DNA of 64,000 nucleotides from JBFMHP01 sp040752855 (lineage in GTDB: Bacteria > Pseudomonadota > Gammaproteobacteria > RBG-16-57-12), in assembly GCA_040752855.1 (NCBI GenBank), contig JBFMHP010000032.1, positions 1 through 64,000 on the forward strand, written 5' to 3'. The translations under genes and the position numbers were made by a program. The first letter of the stretch is position 1. Each line of letters begins with the position of its first letter. The notes beneath the pieces are model-generated. The model did no database searches. It was not told where the DNA came from and worked only from the letters and a program-made list of their open reading frames with translations. Positions 1 to 8,373 of this stretch are shown one piece after another.

Positions 1-32
1 GAGAGCGGCCCGATTTCTCGATCCTTTTCGTC

Positions 33-50
33 AGATAGTGCCCACTATCT
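33..50. other. small hairpin in the left flank
   Basis: AGATAGT and ACTATCT form a perfect 7-bp stem around a GCCC loop. The left 131 bases otherwise show no coding region that I trust. A second perfect palindrome, TAGCCCGGGCTA, lies at 123-134 and overlaps the stop codon of the neighbouring minus-strand gene. Either could take part in transcription ending, but neither has a convincing T-tract, so the role is open. Confidence 0.3.
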
Positions 51-131
51 TCCTCAAACGATCGAAAAATCTGCCTCGCTCTCCCACTGTTTCGCGACGC
101 GTTTTTCTGCCGCGCAGACTCCTAGCCCGGG

Positions 132-317
132 CTATTTGGCGGTGGTCTTGGTGGTCCCGCAATGCTTGCAGCGGTACAGCGTGACCAGCCTTCCTTGTTT
201 CACGTCGAACTGTTTCTCTTGAACGATCTCCCATTTGTGCAGCCCGTTCTGGCAAAGGATTTTCTTGCCGTGTTTTTCGCCCGGCTTGGGTTTTTTGAAT
301 TTCAGGATCTGCGCCAT
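132..317 (-). CDS. small zinc-ribbon-like protein, unknown function
   Basis: This 61-residue basic protein has four candidate metal ligands, Cys22, His27, Cys50 and Cys53 (C-x4-H then C-x2-C), so a small zinc-ribbon fold is likely. The N-terminal 20 residues are rich in Lys and Gly; the middle 25 residues look like a beta hairpin carrying the two ligand pairs. I do not recognise a named family, and function is unknown. It is divergent from mlaF, with 92 bases between the start codons. The overlapping 106-residue frame on the same strand lacks such a motif and looks spurious. Confidence 0.7.
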   Translation of the reverse strand: MAQILKFKKPKPGEKHGKKILCQNGLHKWEIVQEKQFDVKQGRLVTLYRCKHCGTTKTTAK

Positions 318-409
318 GGGGTGGGTTCTCGCCGCCAGTGTTTCCGATCATCGGCTAATAGTGTAACCTTTCCCCGGACCAATCAAACGGGGAAGCGTTA
401 TTTTTATCC

Positions 410-1234
410 ATGGGCAGCGATAACGAAAGCACGCCGCTGATCCAGATCCGCGGGCTGTCATTTACGCGCGGGTCGCGGGTCATCTTCGACGGCGTCGATA
501 TGGACATCCAGCGCGGCAAGGTCACGGCGATCATGGGGCCGAGCGGCACCGGCAAGACCACGCTGCTGCGCCTGATCGGCGGCCAGCTGCGCCCGCAGCG
601 TGGCACCATCACGGTCGACGGTCAAACGGTCCACGCGCTCTCGCGCAAGGCGCTGTATGAGATGCGCAAGCGCATGGGCATGCTGTTTCAGAGCGGGGCG
701 CTGCTCACCGATATGAGCGTCTTCGAGAATGTCGCCTTTCCGCTGCGCGAGCACACGCGCCTGCCCGAGAGCATGATCCGTCACTTGGTGTTGATGAAGC
801 TTGAGTCCGTCGGTCTGCGCGGGGCGCGCGACTTGATGCCGAGCGAACTCTCCGGCGGCATGGCCCGCCGCGTGGCCCTGGCCCGCGCCATCGCGCTCGA
901 TCCTATGATGATCATGTATGACGAACCTTTCACCGGCCAGGACCCGATCTCGATGGGCGTGCTGGTGTCTCTGATCCACACCTTGAACGATGCGCTGGGA
1001 CTGACCAGCATCATCGTCTCGCACGATGTACAGGAGACGGCCAGCATCGCGGACTATATCTACGTCATCTCCGAGGGCAAGGTGGTTGAGCACGGCACGC
1101 CCGAGCAGCTTGGCCAGACGCGCTCGGAATGGGTGAAACAGTTCATGAACGGCCTGCCGGACGGCCCGGTGCCGTTCCACTATCCGGCGCCGGAGTATCT
1201 GGAGGATCTGCTGGCGGGAGGCGCGCATGCTTGA
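410..1234 (+). CDS. mlaF: MlaF, ATP-binding subunit of the Mla phospholipid ABC transporter
   Basis: This cytoplasmic ATPase powers the inner-membrane MlaFEDB complex that moves phospholipids between the membranes and keeps the outer leaflet asymmetric. It has 274 residues, normal for the family. Visible motifs are Walker A GPSGTGKT at about 43-50, the Q-loop glutamine near 94, the signature LSGG at 147-150, Walker B ending in D171-E172 within MIMYDEP, and the switch His205. The C-terminal tail of about 40 residues (FMNGLPDGPVPFHYPA) is typical of MlaF. It is the first gene of mlaFED-tolC-mlaCB and overlaps mlaE by 8 bases, implying coupled translation. No strong ribosome site precedes the ATG. 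Confidence 0.96.
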   Translation: MGSDNESTPLIQIRGLSFTRGSRVIFDGVDMDIQRGKVTAIMGPSGTGKTTLLRLIGGQLRPQRGTITVDGQTVHALSRKALYEMRKRMGMLFQSGALLTDMSVFENVAFPLREHTRLPESMIRHLVLMKLESVGLRGARDLMPSELSGGMARRVALARAIALDPMMIMYDEPFTGQDPISMGVLVSLIHTLNDALGLTSIIVSHDVQETASIADYIYVISEGKVVEHGTPEQLGQTRSEWVKQFMNGLPDGPVPFHYPAPEYLEDLLAGGAHA

Positions 1235-2009
1235 CCGGGTGCAGCGGCTGGGCCGGGTGGGCATCGCCATGCTCGAGCGCGTCGGCCGCGGACATGTCTT
1301 TCTCGGCAACACCCTGCTGGGCACCGTCAGCGTCATGGCGCGGCTGCGCCTGCTGCTCCAGCAGATCTACGCGGTCGGCGTGCTCTCCCTGCTGATCATC
1401 GTGGTCTCGGGGTTGTTCGTCGGCATGGTGCTCGGCCTGCAAGGCTATAATACCCTCGTGGATTTCGGCGCCGAGGAATCGCTCGGCGTGATGGTGGCCT
1501 TGTCGCTGGTGCGCGAGCTGGGGCCGGTGGTCACCGCCTTGCTGTTCGCCGGCCGCGCCGGTTCGGCCCTGACTGCCGAGATCGGGTTGATGAAGGCGAC
1601 CGAGCAATTGTCCGGCATGGAGATGATGGCGGTCGATCCGATCCGGCGCATCATCGCGCCGCGCTTCTGGGCCGGGGTGATCTCGATGCCGGTGCTGGCG
1701 GCGATCTTCAGCGCCGTCGGTGTGCTCGGCGGATTTTTCGTCGGCGTCGGCCTGCTCGGGGTGGACGATGGCGCCTTCTGGTCACAGATGCAGGCGCGGG
1801 TCGATCTGACCGATGATATTCTCAACGGCGTGATCAAGAGCCTGGTCTTCGGCGTCGTGGTGACCTGGATCGCGGTGTTCGAGGGCTACGATGCCGTACC
1901 CACCTCCGAGGGGGTTAGCCGGGCGACCACGCGCACCGTGGTGCATTCCGCGCTGGCGGTATTGGGGTTGGACTTCATTCTGACGGCACTTATGTTTGGA
2001 GACGAATAA
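1227..2009 (+). CDS. mlaE: MlaE, permease subunit of the Mla phospholipid transporter
   Basis: This integral inner-membrane permease (260 residues) pairs with MlaF and holds the MlaD hexamer. An N-terminal amphipathic helix is followed by several hydrophobic spans at about 50-75, 90-110, 145-180, 195-215 and 235-258. The conserved segment ELGPVVTALLFAGRAGSALTA near 90-110 and the block EQLSGMEMMAVDP are family hallmarks. The start overlaps the end of mlaF by 8 bases. The stop is followed after 3 bases by mlaD. Confidence 0.96.
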   Translation: MLDRVQRLGRVGIAMLERVGRGHVFLGNTLLGTVSVMARLRLLLQQIYAVGVLSLLIIVVSGLFVGMVLGLQGYNTLVDFGAEESLGVMVALSLVRELGPVVTALLFAGRAGSALTAEIGLMKATEQLSGMEMMAVDPIRRIIAPRFWAGVISMPVLAAIFSAVGVLGGFFVGVGLLGVDDGAFWSQMQARVDLTDDILNGVIKSLVFGVVVTWIAVFEGYDAVPTSEGVSRATTRTVVHSALAVLGLDFILTALMFGDE

Positions 2010-2012
2010 GAA

Positions 2013-2471
2013 ATGCAATCGAGAGTGGTTGAGATCTGGGTGGGGATCTTCATGGTGGCGGGGATCGCCGCGCTGTTTTTCCTGTCGATGAAGGTGAGCA
2101 ATCTGAACAAGTTCGCCGTGGACGAGGGCTATCGCGTGACGGCGACCTTCGAGAACGTCGGCGGCCTGAAGGTGCGCGCCCCGGTCTCGGTGGCCGGTGT
2201 GCGCGTCGGGCGTGTGGAGGCGATCGATTACGACATGACCTCGTATCATGCGGTGGTGACGCTGAACATCGATCGCAAGTACGACAAGTTTCCCGATGAC
2301 ACCTCCGCCAGCATCTTCACCTCGGGCCTGCTCGGCGAACAATACGTCAGCCTGGAACCCGGCGGCAGCGACCAGGTGCTCAAGGAAGGCTCGCGCATAA
2401 CCATCGTGCAGGATGCGGTGATCATGGAGCAGGTGATCGGACAGTTCCTGTTCAATAAGGCGGCCGAATGA
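2013..2471 (+). CDS. mlaD: MlaD, MCE-domain phospholipid-binding protein
   Basis: MlaD is anchored in the inner membrane by one N-terminal helix (about residues 7-25) and exposes a periplasmic MCE domain that assembles as a hexameric ring with a lipid channel. The MCE domain runs from about 38 to 120, with the recognisable stretch ATFENVGGLKVRAPVSVAGV. It has 152 residues, somewhat shorter than E. coli MlaD. The 3' end overlaps the start of the TolC-family gene by 4 bases (ATGA), which is unusual because mlaC normally comes next. Confidence 0.95.
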   Translation: MQSRVVEIWVGIFMVAGIAALFFLSMKVSNLNKFAVDEGYRVTATFENVGGLKVRAPVSVAGVRVGRVEAIDYDMTSYHAVVTLNIDRKYDKFPDDTSASIFTSGLLGEQYVSLEPGGSDQVLKEGSRITIVQDAVIMEQVIGQFLFNKAAE

Positions 2472-3841
2472 ACCGGATCATCGCGGCAACCCTGATTGGA
2501 TGTGCGGCACTGGCCCCTCTCGCGGCCGGCGCCGAGCCCCTGTCGCTCGACCAGGCCATCGAGCGCGCCTTGCACGCCGATCCGCGCGTCAAGGAGCGCG
2601 AGCACCTGGTGGAGGCCGCGCGCGCCCTGTTGCAGGAGGCGCAAGGCAGCGACGATCTGATCCTGAGCGCCAACACCTTCCTCGGGTTGGCCCCGCGCAC
2701 CGAAGGCGGCTTCTACCGGGGCGGCAACGAGTCCTGTGATCCGCCGGCTACCAGCTGCACACCGCGCGGCGACAATTACGAGGTCTTTCCGGTGACGATC
2801 TGGAGCAGCCTGCAGTTCAGTCTGATCAAGCCGTTGTATACCTTCGGCAAGATCGAAAACTACAGCGAAGCGGCCAGCAACAACATTGCGGTCAAGCAAG
2901 GCGACGTGGCCCTTCAGCGCGGCAAGACCACGCTCGATGTCGCCAAGTCCTACTACGGCTATCTGGCCGCACGCGAAACCCGCAAGCTGATGGATGATGT
3001 GCTCGGACGGGTGGATGCGGCCACCGGCCTGGTGCGCGAATGGCTCGACGACGGCGGCAGGAATGACGTCAAACAATCGGATCTCTACGCGCTGGAGGCC
3101 GCCCGCGGGCTGGTGGTCGGCTACGCCGCCAAGGCCGAGGGGTTGGAGAAGATCGCGCACGATGGTCTGCGCGTGCTGACCGATTGGCCGGCCGAGACCC
3201 CGCTCGAACTGGCCGACAGCCGCATCGCGCCGCTGGCGCCGCCGGCCGCCGAGCTGACGGCCTTGCAGGTGCAGGCGCTCAAGCAGCGGCCGGAGATGGC
3301 GCAGGTCGAGGCGGGATTGAAGGCGCGCCAGGCCTTGGTGCAGGCCAGCGAGGCGGATGCGCGGCCCAATGTCTACGCCGGGATCGTCGGCTCGGTCGCC
3401 TACACGCCGGGGCGCGACCAGCTGGACAACCCGCACGTCTACGATCCGTTCAACCACGAAGGGGCCACCCCGGTGATCGGCTTGAAATGGGATTATTCGC
3501 TCGGGGTCAAGCCGGCGCGCGTGGCTAAGGCCCAGGCCGAACTCGATGCCACGGTGCAGCTGGCCGCCTTGGCGCGCAAGGGCATCCCGTTCGAGGTGGC
3601 GGAGAGCTATCACCAGGTGCAGTCCTATCACGCCATGGTCGGGCAGCTCGAGGCAAGCAGCCGTGCGGCGCGCCGCTGGATGATCGCCAGCTATGTCGAT
3701 TTCGAGGCCGGGCTCGAGGATGCCGAGAAGATCCTGACGGCCTTGCAGGCCTATGTGCTTGCATACTCCGAGTATCTTCAGGCGGTGTTCGAATATAATA
3801 TGCAGGTCATGAAATTGTCCGTGGTCACGGGGGAGCGATGA
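2468..3841 (+). CDS. TolC-family outer-membrane channel protein inside the mla operon
   Basis: This is a 457-residue outer membrane efflux (OEP) protein. Residues 1-22 form a signal peptide ending near AAGA. The mature part shows the two-fold repeat of long alpha-helices expected of TolC-like proteins (about 25-245 and 255-450), with the beta-strand-like stretches SLIKPLYTFGKIENYSEA and GLKWDYSLGVKPARVAKAQAE at equivalent places. Two cysteines at 89 and 97 may form a disulfide in an extracellular loop. It overlaps mlaD by 4 bases upstream and mlaC by 4 bases downstream, so it is embedded in the mla transcript. The family exports drugs or polysaccharides with other partners. A role in lipid transport here is inference from position. 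Confidence 0.88.
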   Translation: MNRIIAATLIGCAALAPLAAGAEPLSLDQAIERALHADPRVKEREHLVEAARALLQEAQGSDDLILSANTFLGLAPRTEGGFYRGGNESCDPPATSCTPRGDNYEVFPVTIWSSLQFSLIKPLYTFGKIENYSEAASNNIAVKQGDVALQRGKTTLDVAKSYYGYLAARETRKLMDDVLGRVDAATGLVREWLDDGGRNDVKQSDLYALEAARGLVVGYAAKAEGLEKIAHDGLRVLTDWPAETPLELADSRIAPLAPPAAELTALQVQALKQRPEMAQVEAGLKARQALVQASEADARPNVYAGIVGSVAYTPGRDQLDNPHVYDPFNHEGATPVIGLKWDYSLGVKPARVAKAQAELDATVQLAALARKGIPFEVAESYHQVQSYHAMVGQLEASSRAARRWMIASYVDFEAGLEDAEKILTALQAYVLAYSEYLQAVFEYNMQVMKLSVVTGER

Positions 3842-4455
3842 GGAAGCTGTTGCAAGTGTTGCTGACGGGAGTGCTGTGCGTGTGGATGGCGGGCGCCGTC
3901 CAGGCCGCGAATGTCGTTGCGCCGGATGCGGTGGTCAAAGACACCGCGCAGAAGATCATGACCAAGCTGCGCGCGGAGCGCGAGGCGATCAACAAAGACA
4001 GCCGGCGGCTCTACGAGCTGGTCGACGAGATCGTGCTGCCGCATTTCGATTTCGAGCGCATGTCGCAGTGGGTGCTGGGCAAGCATTGGCGCGGCGCCAC
4101 CCCGCAGCAGCAGAAGGAGTTCATCCGCCAGTTCCGCACCCTGCTGGTGCGCACCTATTCCAAGGCCTTGATGGATAATGTCGATCAAGAGGTGCGATAC
4201 CTGCCGCTGCGTTCGGAGCCCGGGGCCACCGATGTCACCGTCAAGACCGAGATCCCGCAGCAGAGCGGTTTTCCGATCCCGATCGATTACAGCATGTATC
4301 TCAAGAACGACGCCTGGAAGGTCTACGACGTGAACATCGACGGGATCAGCCTGGTGGCCAATTACCGGACCTCGTTCGCCAACGAGATCCGCAAGAGCGG
4401 TCTGGACGTGCTGATCAAATCGCTGGCCGAGCGCAATGCCCAGTCTACCGGTTAA
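3838..4455 (+). CDS. mlaC: MlaC, periplasmic phospholipid shuttle
   Basis: MlaC carries single phospholipids across the periplasm between the MlaFEDB complex and the outer membrane. It has 205 residues with a signal peptide at about 1-24 (hydrophobic core VLLTGVLCVWMAGAV, cut after VQA). The core includes the family segment LPHFDFERMSQWVLGKHWR near 64-82 and the C-terminal strand block DAWKVYDVNIDGISLVANY near 155-173, both typical of the Ttg2D/MlaC fold. It overlaps the TolC-family gene by 4 bases and mlaB by 20. Confidence 0.95.
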   Translation: MRKLLQVLLTGVLCVWMAGAVQAANVVAPDAVVKDTAQKIMTKLRAEREAINKDSRRLYELVDEIVLPHFDFERMSQWVLGKHWRGATPQQQKEFIRQFRTLLVRTYSKALMDNVDQEVRYLPLRSEPGATDVTVKTEIPQQSGFPIPIDYSMYLKNDAWKVYDVNIDGISLVANYRTSFANEIRKSGLDVLIKSLAERNAQSTG

Positions 4456-4762
4456 CAGCGCCCGGCTCGACCCGCTCGGCGCGGGGGAGTACGGCGTCAG
4501 TGGCGCGATGTGCTTCGAGACCGTCATCGGCCTGCTGCAGCAGTCGGGGGCGCTGTTCAGCGGGGCCTCGTCCGTCGTGGTCGATCTGGGCGGCGTCGAA
4601 CGCGCCGACAGCGCAGGCGTCGCCGTGCTGGTGGAATGGCTGCGGCTGGCGCGGAGCAAGGGCGTCGCGCTGCGCTTTCGGCACATTCCCGCACAGATGT
4701 GGAGCATCGTTGAGGCGAGTGATCTCGCCGCGCGGTTGCCGCTGCAAAATGCCGTCGAGTGA
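4436..4762 (+). CDS. mlaB: MlaB, STAS-domain subunit of the Mla transporter
   Basis: MlaB is a small cytoplasmic STAS protein that binds MlaF and supports ATPase activity. The 108-residue product has the STAS core VVVDLGGVERADSAGVAVLVEWLR (described here in two parts: strand VVVDLGG near 46 and loop-helix DSAGVAVL near 58-65). The central DSAG matches the anti-sigma-antagonist-like serine loop. The start ATG lies inside mlaC, giving a 20-base overlap. A later start would shorten the N-terminus by several residues without touching the fold. It closes the operon; ibaG follows after 73 bases. Confidence 0.88.
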   Translation: MPSLPVNSARLDPLGAGEYGVSGAMCFETVIGLLQQSGALFSGASSVVVDLGGVERADSAGVAVLVEWLRLARSKGVALRFRHIPAQMWSIVEASDLAARLPLQNAVE

Positions 4763-4835
4763 GCCTTCCCAGGCTGGTTTAAGCCGCGGCAAAACGGTAT
4801 CCTGTGGCGCTTAGTCTTCCGGAAAGTGGTTCATC

Positions 4836-5090
4836 ATGCAGTGTGAAGAAATCAAGCGACTGGTCGCGCAGGCGATCCCCGGCGGGGAGGTCGAGGTCAC
4901 CGGCGACGGTTATCATTTCGAAGTCAGAGTGGTGAGCGATGTTTTTGCCGGCAAAACACCGGTGCAAAAACAGAAGATAATCTATGCTCCGCTCAATGAA
5001 TTCATCAAAAGCGGCGCGCTGCATGCCCTCAGCATCAAGGCGTACACGCCGGCGGAATGGGAATCTGCAAAACGGTTGCGGGTGCAGTGA
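4836..5090 (+). CDS. ibaG: BolA-family protein IbaG
   Basis: This is an 84-residue BolA-like protein. IbaG-type proteins bind monothiol glutaredoxin and [2Fe-2S] clusters and are commonly encoded between mlaB and murA. The BolA core is visible: an alpha-beta segment with GDGYHFEVRVVSDVFAGK near 23-40, the region KQKIIYAPLNEFIKSGALHAL and the strand SIKAYTPAEW near 70-79. The conserved His27 of GYHFEV is a candidate cluster ligand. It is followed by murA after 45 bases. Its neighbours and short length fit IbaG better than BolA itself. Confidence 0.9.
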   Translation: MQCEEIKRLVAQAIPGGEVEVTGDGYHFEVRVVSDVFAGKTPVQKQKIIYAPLNEFIKSGALHALSIKAYTPAEWESAKRLRVQ

Positions 5091-5135
5091 GCCGCGGCAC
5101 GCGGTGTTCCATGAAATTCACGATGGCGTAACTCA

Positions 5136-6395
5136 ATGGATAAATTGATCATTACCGGTGGCGTGCCGATCGATGGCGAGGTGCGTATCTCCGGGGCAAA
5201 AAACTCGGCCCTGCCGATCCTGGCCGCCACCCTGCTGGCCGATGAGCCGGTGACCATCGGCAACATCCCGCATCTGCAGGACATTACCACCACCATGGAG
5301 CTGCTCGGGCGCATGGGGGTGGAGCTGGTGGTGGATGAAAAACTCAACGTCCAGATCGATCCGCGCAGCCTCAAATCCTGCGTTGCCCCTTATGAGCTGG
5401 TGCGCACCATGCGCGCCTCGATCCTGGTGCTCGGGCCGCTGTTGGCGCGCTACGGCAAGGCCGAGGTGTCGCTGCCGGGCGGCTGCGCGATCGGTTCGCG
5501 CCCGGTGAATATCCACATCCAGGGCTTGCGCGCCATGGGCGCGCAGATCACGGTGGAAAACGGCTACATCAAGGCCGAGGCCAAGCGCCTCAAGGGCACC
5601 ACCTTCGTAATGGATATCGTGACGGTGACCGGCACGGAAAATCTGATGATGGCCGCGGCGCTGGCCGAGGGCACGACGGTGTTGGAAAACGCCGCGCGCG
5701 AACCCGAGGTGGTCGATCTGGCCAATTGCCTGATCCAGATGGGCGCGAAGATCCAAGGCGCCGGCACCGACCGGGTCACTATCGAGGGCGTCGAGCGCCT
5801 GCACGGTACGCACTACACCGTGTTGCCGGACCGCATCGAGACCGGCACCTATCTGGTGGCCGCGGCGATCTCGGGCGGCCGGGTCAAGGTCAAGGACACC
5901 AATCCGCACATCCTTGATGCGGTGCTGATCAAGTTGCGCGAGGCCGGGGCGGTGATCACCACGGGCGAGGATTGGATCGAGCTCGACATGCAGGGGCGCC
6001 GCCCGCTGTCCGTGGATATCCATACGGCGCCGTATCCGGCGTTTCCGACCGACATGCAGGCGCAGTTCACCGCGTTGAATGCCGTGGCCGAGGGCACCGC
6101 AACGATCACCGAGACCGTGTTCGAGAACCGTTTCATGCACGTGCCCGAGATGATACGCATGGGCGCCAACATCCGGATCGAGGGCAACACCGCCATCATC
6201 CGCGGTATCCCGCGCCTGACCGGCGCGCCGGTGATGGCCACGGATCTGCGCGCCTCCGCCAGCCTGGTGCTGGCGGGACTCGCCGCCGACGGCGATACTC
6301 ATGTGCAGCGCATCTACCACATCGATCGCGGCTATGAACGCATCGAGGAAAAGCTCCACCAGATCGGCGCGCGCATCCGGCGCGTGGCGGCCTGA
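5136..6395 (+). CDS. murA: MurA, UDP-N-acetylglucosamine 1-carboxyvinyltransferase
   Basis: MurA transfers enolpyruvate from phosphoenolpyruvate to UDP-GlcNAc, the first committed step of peptidoglycan synthesis, in the cytoplasm. The 419-residue length is exactly that of the family. Lys22 and Asn23 in the N-terminal block SGAKNSALPIL are in place, and the catalytic loop LPGGCAIGSRPVNIH puts the active-site Cys (fosfomycin target) at 117. The C-terminal block GYERIEEKLHQIGARIRR is also typical. The gene sits between ibaG and hisG, a common gammaproteobacterial order. A 429-residue frame on the opposite strand is a GC-driven shadow. Confidence 0.98.
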   Translation: MDKLIITGGVPIDGEVRISGAKNSALPILAATLLADEPVTIGNIPHLQDITTTMELLGRMGVELVVDEKLNVQIDPRSLKSCVAPYELVRTMRASILVLGPLLARYGKAEVSLPGGCAIGSRPVNIHIQGLRAMGAQITVENGYIKAEAKRLKGTTFVMDIVTVTGTENLMMAAALAEGTTVLENAAREPEVVDLANCLIQMGAKIQGAGTDRVTIEGVERLHGTHYTVLPDRIETGTYLVAAAISGGRVKVKDTNPHILDAVLIKLREAGAVITTGEDWIELDMQGRRPLSVDIHTAPYPAFPTDMQAQFTALNAVAEGTATITETVFENRFMHVPEMIRMGANIRIEGNTAIIRGIPRLTGAPVMATDLRASASLVLAGLAADGDTHVQRIYHIDRGYERIEEKLHQIGARIRRVAA

Positions 6396-6409
6396 ATTGG
6401 GACGGCACG

Positions 6410-7054
6410 ATGAGTGAACCATTGACCATCGCCCTTTCCAAGGGGCGCATCTTCAAGGAAACCCTGCCGCTGCTCGCGCACGCGGGGATCATCCCGGCCG
6501 AGGATCCGGAGACCAGCCGCAAGCTGATCATCGAGACCAATCAGCCGGACGTGCGCCTGATCATCGTGCGCGCCACCGACGTGCCCACCTACGTGCAGTA
6601 CGGCGGGGCGGATCTCGGCGTGGCCGGCAAGGATGTGTTGATGGAGCACGGCGGCGAAGGGCTGTACGAGCCGCTCGATCTCAAGATCGCGCGCTGCAAG
6701 CTGATGGTCGCCGGCCCGGTGGGTGTGCCCGAACCGGCGCGGCGCCTGCGTGTGGCAACCAAGTTCGTCAATGCCACGCGGCGTTATTACGCGCAACAGG
6801 GCCGCCAGGTCGAGGTGATCAAGCTCTACGGCTCCATGGAGCTGGCGCCGCTGGTCGGCATGGCCGATCGCATCGTCGATGTGGTCGACACCGGCAACAC
6901 CCTGCGTGCCAACGGCTTGGCGCCGCAGGAGCACATCGCGGACATCAGCTCGCGCCTGGTGGTAAACAAGGCCGCGATGAAGATGAAGCATCGGCGCATC
7001 AAGCAGCTGATCGATCGGATCGCCGAGGCGGTAGCACGGCAGTCAACGTCATAA
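6410..7054 (+). CDS. hisG: HisG, ATP phosphoribosyltransferase, short form
   Basis: HisG joins ATP and PRPP to give phosphoribosyl-ATP, the first step of histidine synthesis. The 214-residue product is the short form, lacking the C-terminal ACT-like regulatory domain of about 80 residues. Motifs include ALSKGRIFKETLPLL near the start and the PRPP loop VVDTGNTLRANGL near 160-172. Short-form enzymes usually need the HisZ regulatory subunit, which is not encoded in this window. It begins the his operon, 14 bases after murA, and is followed by hisD after 13 bases. Confidence 0.97.
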   Translation: MSEPLTIALSKGRIFKETLPLLAHAGIIPAEDPETSRKLIIETNQPDVRLIIVRATDVPTYVQYGGADLGVAGKDVLMEHGGEGLYEPLDLKIARCKLMVAGPVGVPEPARRLRVATKFVNATRRYYAQQGRQVEVIKLYGSMELAPLVGMADRIVDVVDTGNTLRANGLAPQEHIADISSRLVVNKAAMKMKHRRIKQLIDRIAEAVARQSTS

Positions 7055-7067
7055 CTGAGTACGAAGC

Positions 7068-8369
7068 ATGGTGCAGATCAAACGATTGAACGCGCAAGAC
7101 GCGGATTTCTGGCAGAGGCTCGAGGCCTTGCTCGCCTGGGAATCGGTGTCGGACGACAAAGTCACTTCGGCGGTGAAGGAGATCCTGCATGCGGTGCGCA
7201 CCCGGGGCGATGCCGCCGTGGTGGAATACACCAACCGCTTCGATCGCATGACCGTCCAAGGCATGGCCGAGCTGGAGATCCCGCGCGACCGTCTGCAACA
7301 GTCCTTGAAGAAGATCCCGGCCGAGCAGCGCGCGGCGCTGGAGCGTTCCGCCGAGCGGGTGCGGCAGTATCACGAAAAACAGAAGCAGGAGTCCTGGTCG
7401 TATCGCGAGGCCGACGGCACGCTGCTCGGTCAGAAGATCACGCCGCTCGATCGCGTCGGGCTGTATGTGCCGGGCGGCAAGGCGGCCTATCCATCGTCGG
7501 TGTTGATGAACGCTATCCCCGCCAAGGTCGCCGGCGTGGCCGAGCTGATCATGGTGGTGCCCACGCCCGATGGCGTGGTCAATGACCTGGTGCTCGCCGC
7601 CGCGGCGATTGCCAGCGTCGACCGCGTGTTCGCCATCGGCGGGGCGCAGGCGGTGGCCGCGCTGGCCTACGGCACGCAGAGCGTGCCCAAGGTCGACAAG
7701 ATCGTCGGCCCGGGCAATATCTATGTGGCCACGGCCAAGGGCATGGTGTTCGGCACCGTCGGCATCGACATGATCGCCGGCCCCTCCGAGATCCTGGTAG
7801 TGTGCGACGGCAAGACCGATCCGGACTGGATCGCGATGGACCTGTTTTCGCAGGCCGAGCACGATGAGGATGCGCAGTCGATCCTGATCAGCCCGGATGC
7901 GAGCTTTCTCGATCGCGTGCAGGCGGCCATCGACAAACTGCTGCCCACGATGGAGCGCCGCCAGATCATCGAGACTTCGCTGCGCGCCCGTGGTGCATTG
8001 ATCGCGGTGCGCGATCTGAAGCAGGCGGCCGAGGTGAGTAACTTCATCGCCCCGGAACACTTGGAACTGTCGGTCGAAGACCCTGTGAGCCTGGCGGATG
8101 AGATTAAACACGCCGGCGCCATCTTCATGGGCCGGTACACCGCCGAGGCGGTAGGCGATTACTGCGCCGGCCCCAATCACGTGTTGCCGACCTCGCGCAC
8201 CGCGCGCTTCAGCTCGCCGCTGGGCGTGTACGATTTCCAGAAGCGCTCCAGCCTCATCATGTGTTCGGCCGGCGGCGCCTCGGAGCTCGGCAAGATCGCC
8301 TCGGTGCTGGCGCGCGGCGAGAGTCTCACGGCGCACGCGCGCTCGGCCGAATATCGCATCAAGGACTGA
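7068..8369 (+). CDS. hisD: HisD, histidinol dehydrogenase
   Basis: HisD performs the last two oxidations from L-histidinol to L-histidine with NAD and a zinc ion. Its 433 residues match the family. The characteristic block IDMIAGPSEILVVCDGKTDP lies near 233-252, followed by DLFSQAEHDEDAQSILIS containing the zinc-binding Gln-His pair. The catalytic EH pair appears in the stretch NFIAPEHLELSVEDP near 325-340. It lies second in the operon, and hisC follows after 4 bases. Confidence 0.98.
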   Translation: MVQIKRLNAQDADFWQRLEALLAWESVSDDKVTSAVKEILHAVRTRGDAAVVEYTNRFDRMTVQGMAELEIPRDRLQQSLKKIPAEQRAALERSAERVRQYHEKQKQESWSYREADGTLLGQKITPLDRVGLYVPGGKAAYPSSVLMNAIPAKVAGVAELIMVVPTPDGVVNDLVLAAAAIASVDRVFAIGGAQAVAALAYGTQSVPKVDKIVGPGNIYVATAKGMVFGTVGIDMIAGPSEILVVCDGKTDPDWIAMDLFSQAEHDEDAQSILISPDASFLDRVQAAIDKLLPTMERRQIIETSLRARGALIAVRDLKQAAEVSNFIAPEHLELSVEDPVSLADEIKHAGAIFMGRYTAEAVGDYCAGPNHVLPTSRTARFSSPLGVYDFQKRSSLIMCSAGGASELGKIASVLARGESLTAHARSAEYRIKD

Positions 8370-8373
8370 ACTC

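Noticed and set aside
33..50. possible relation of the left-edge hairpin AGATAGT/ACTATCT to the central hairpin of the second foldback element
   Set aside because: The stems differ and no TTAACCCG-type terminus is visible near it, so membership of the element family cannot be supported from this window.
31..351. 106-residue minus-strand frame overlapping the small zinc-ribbon gene
   Set aside because: It is in another frame, Arg-rich and without motif; the 61-residue frame has the ordered metal ligands.
5133..6422. 429-residue open frame on the minus strand covering murA
   Set aside because: It mirrors murA almost exactly, is full of His/Gln/Arg/Gly stretches typical of antisense frames in GC-rich genes, and has no recognisable domain.
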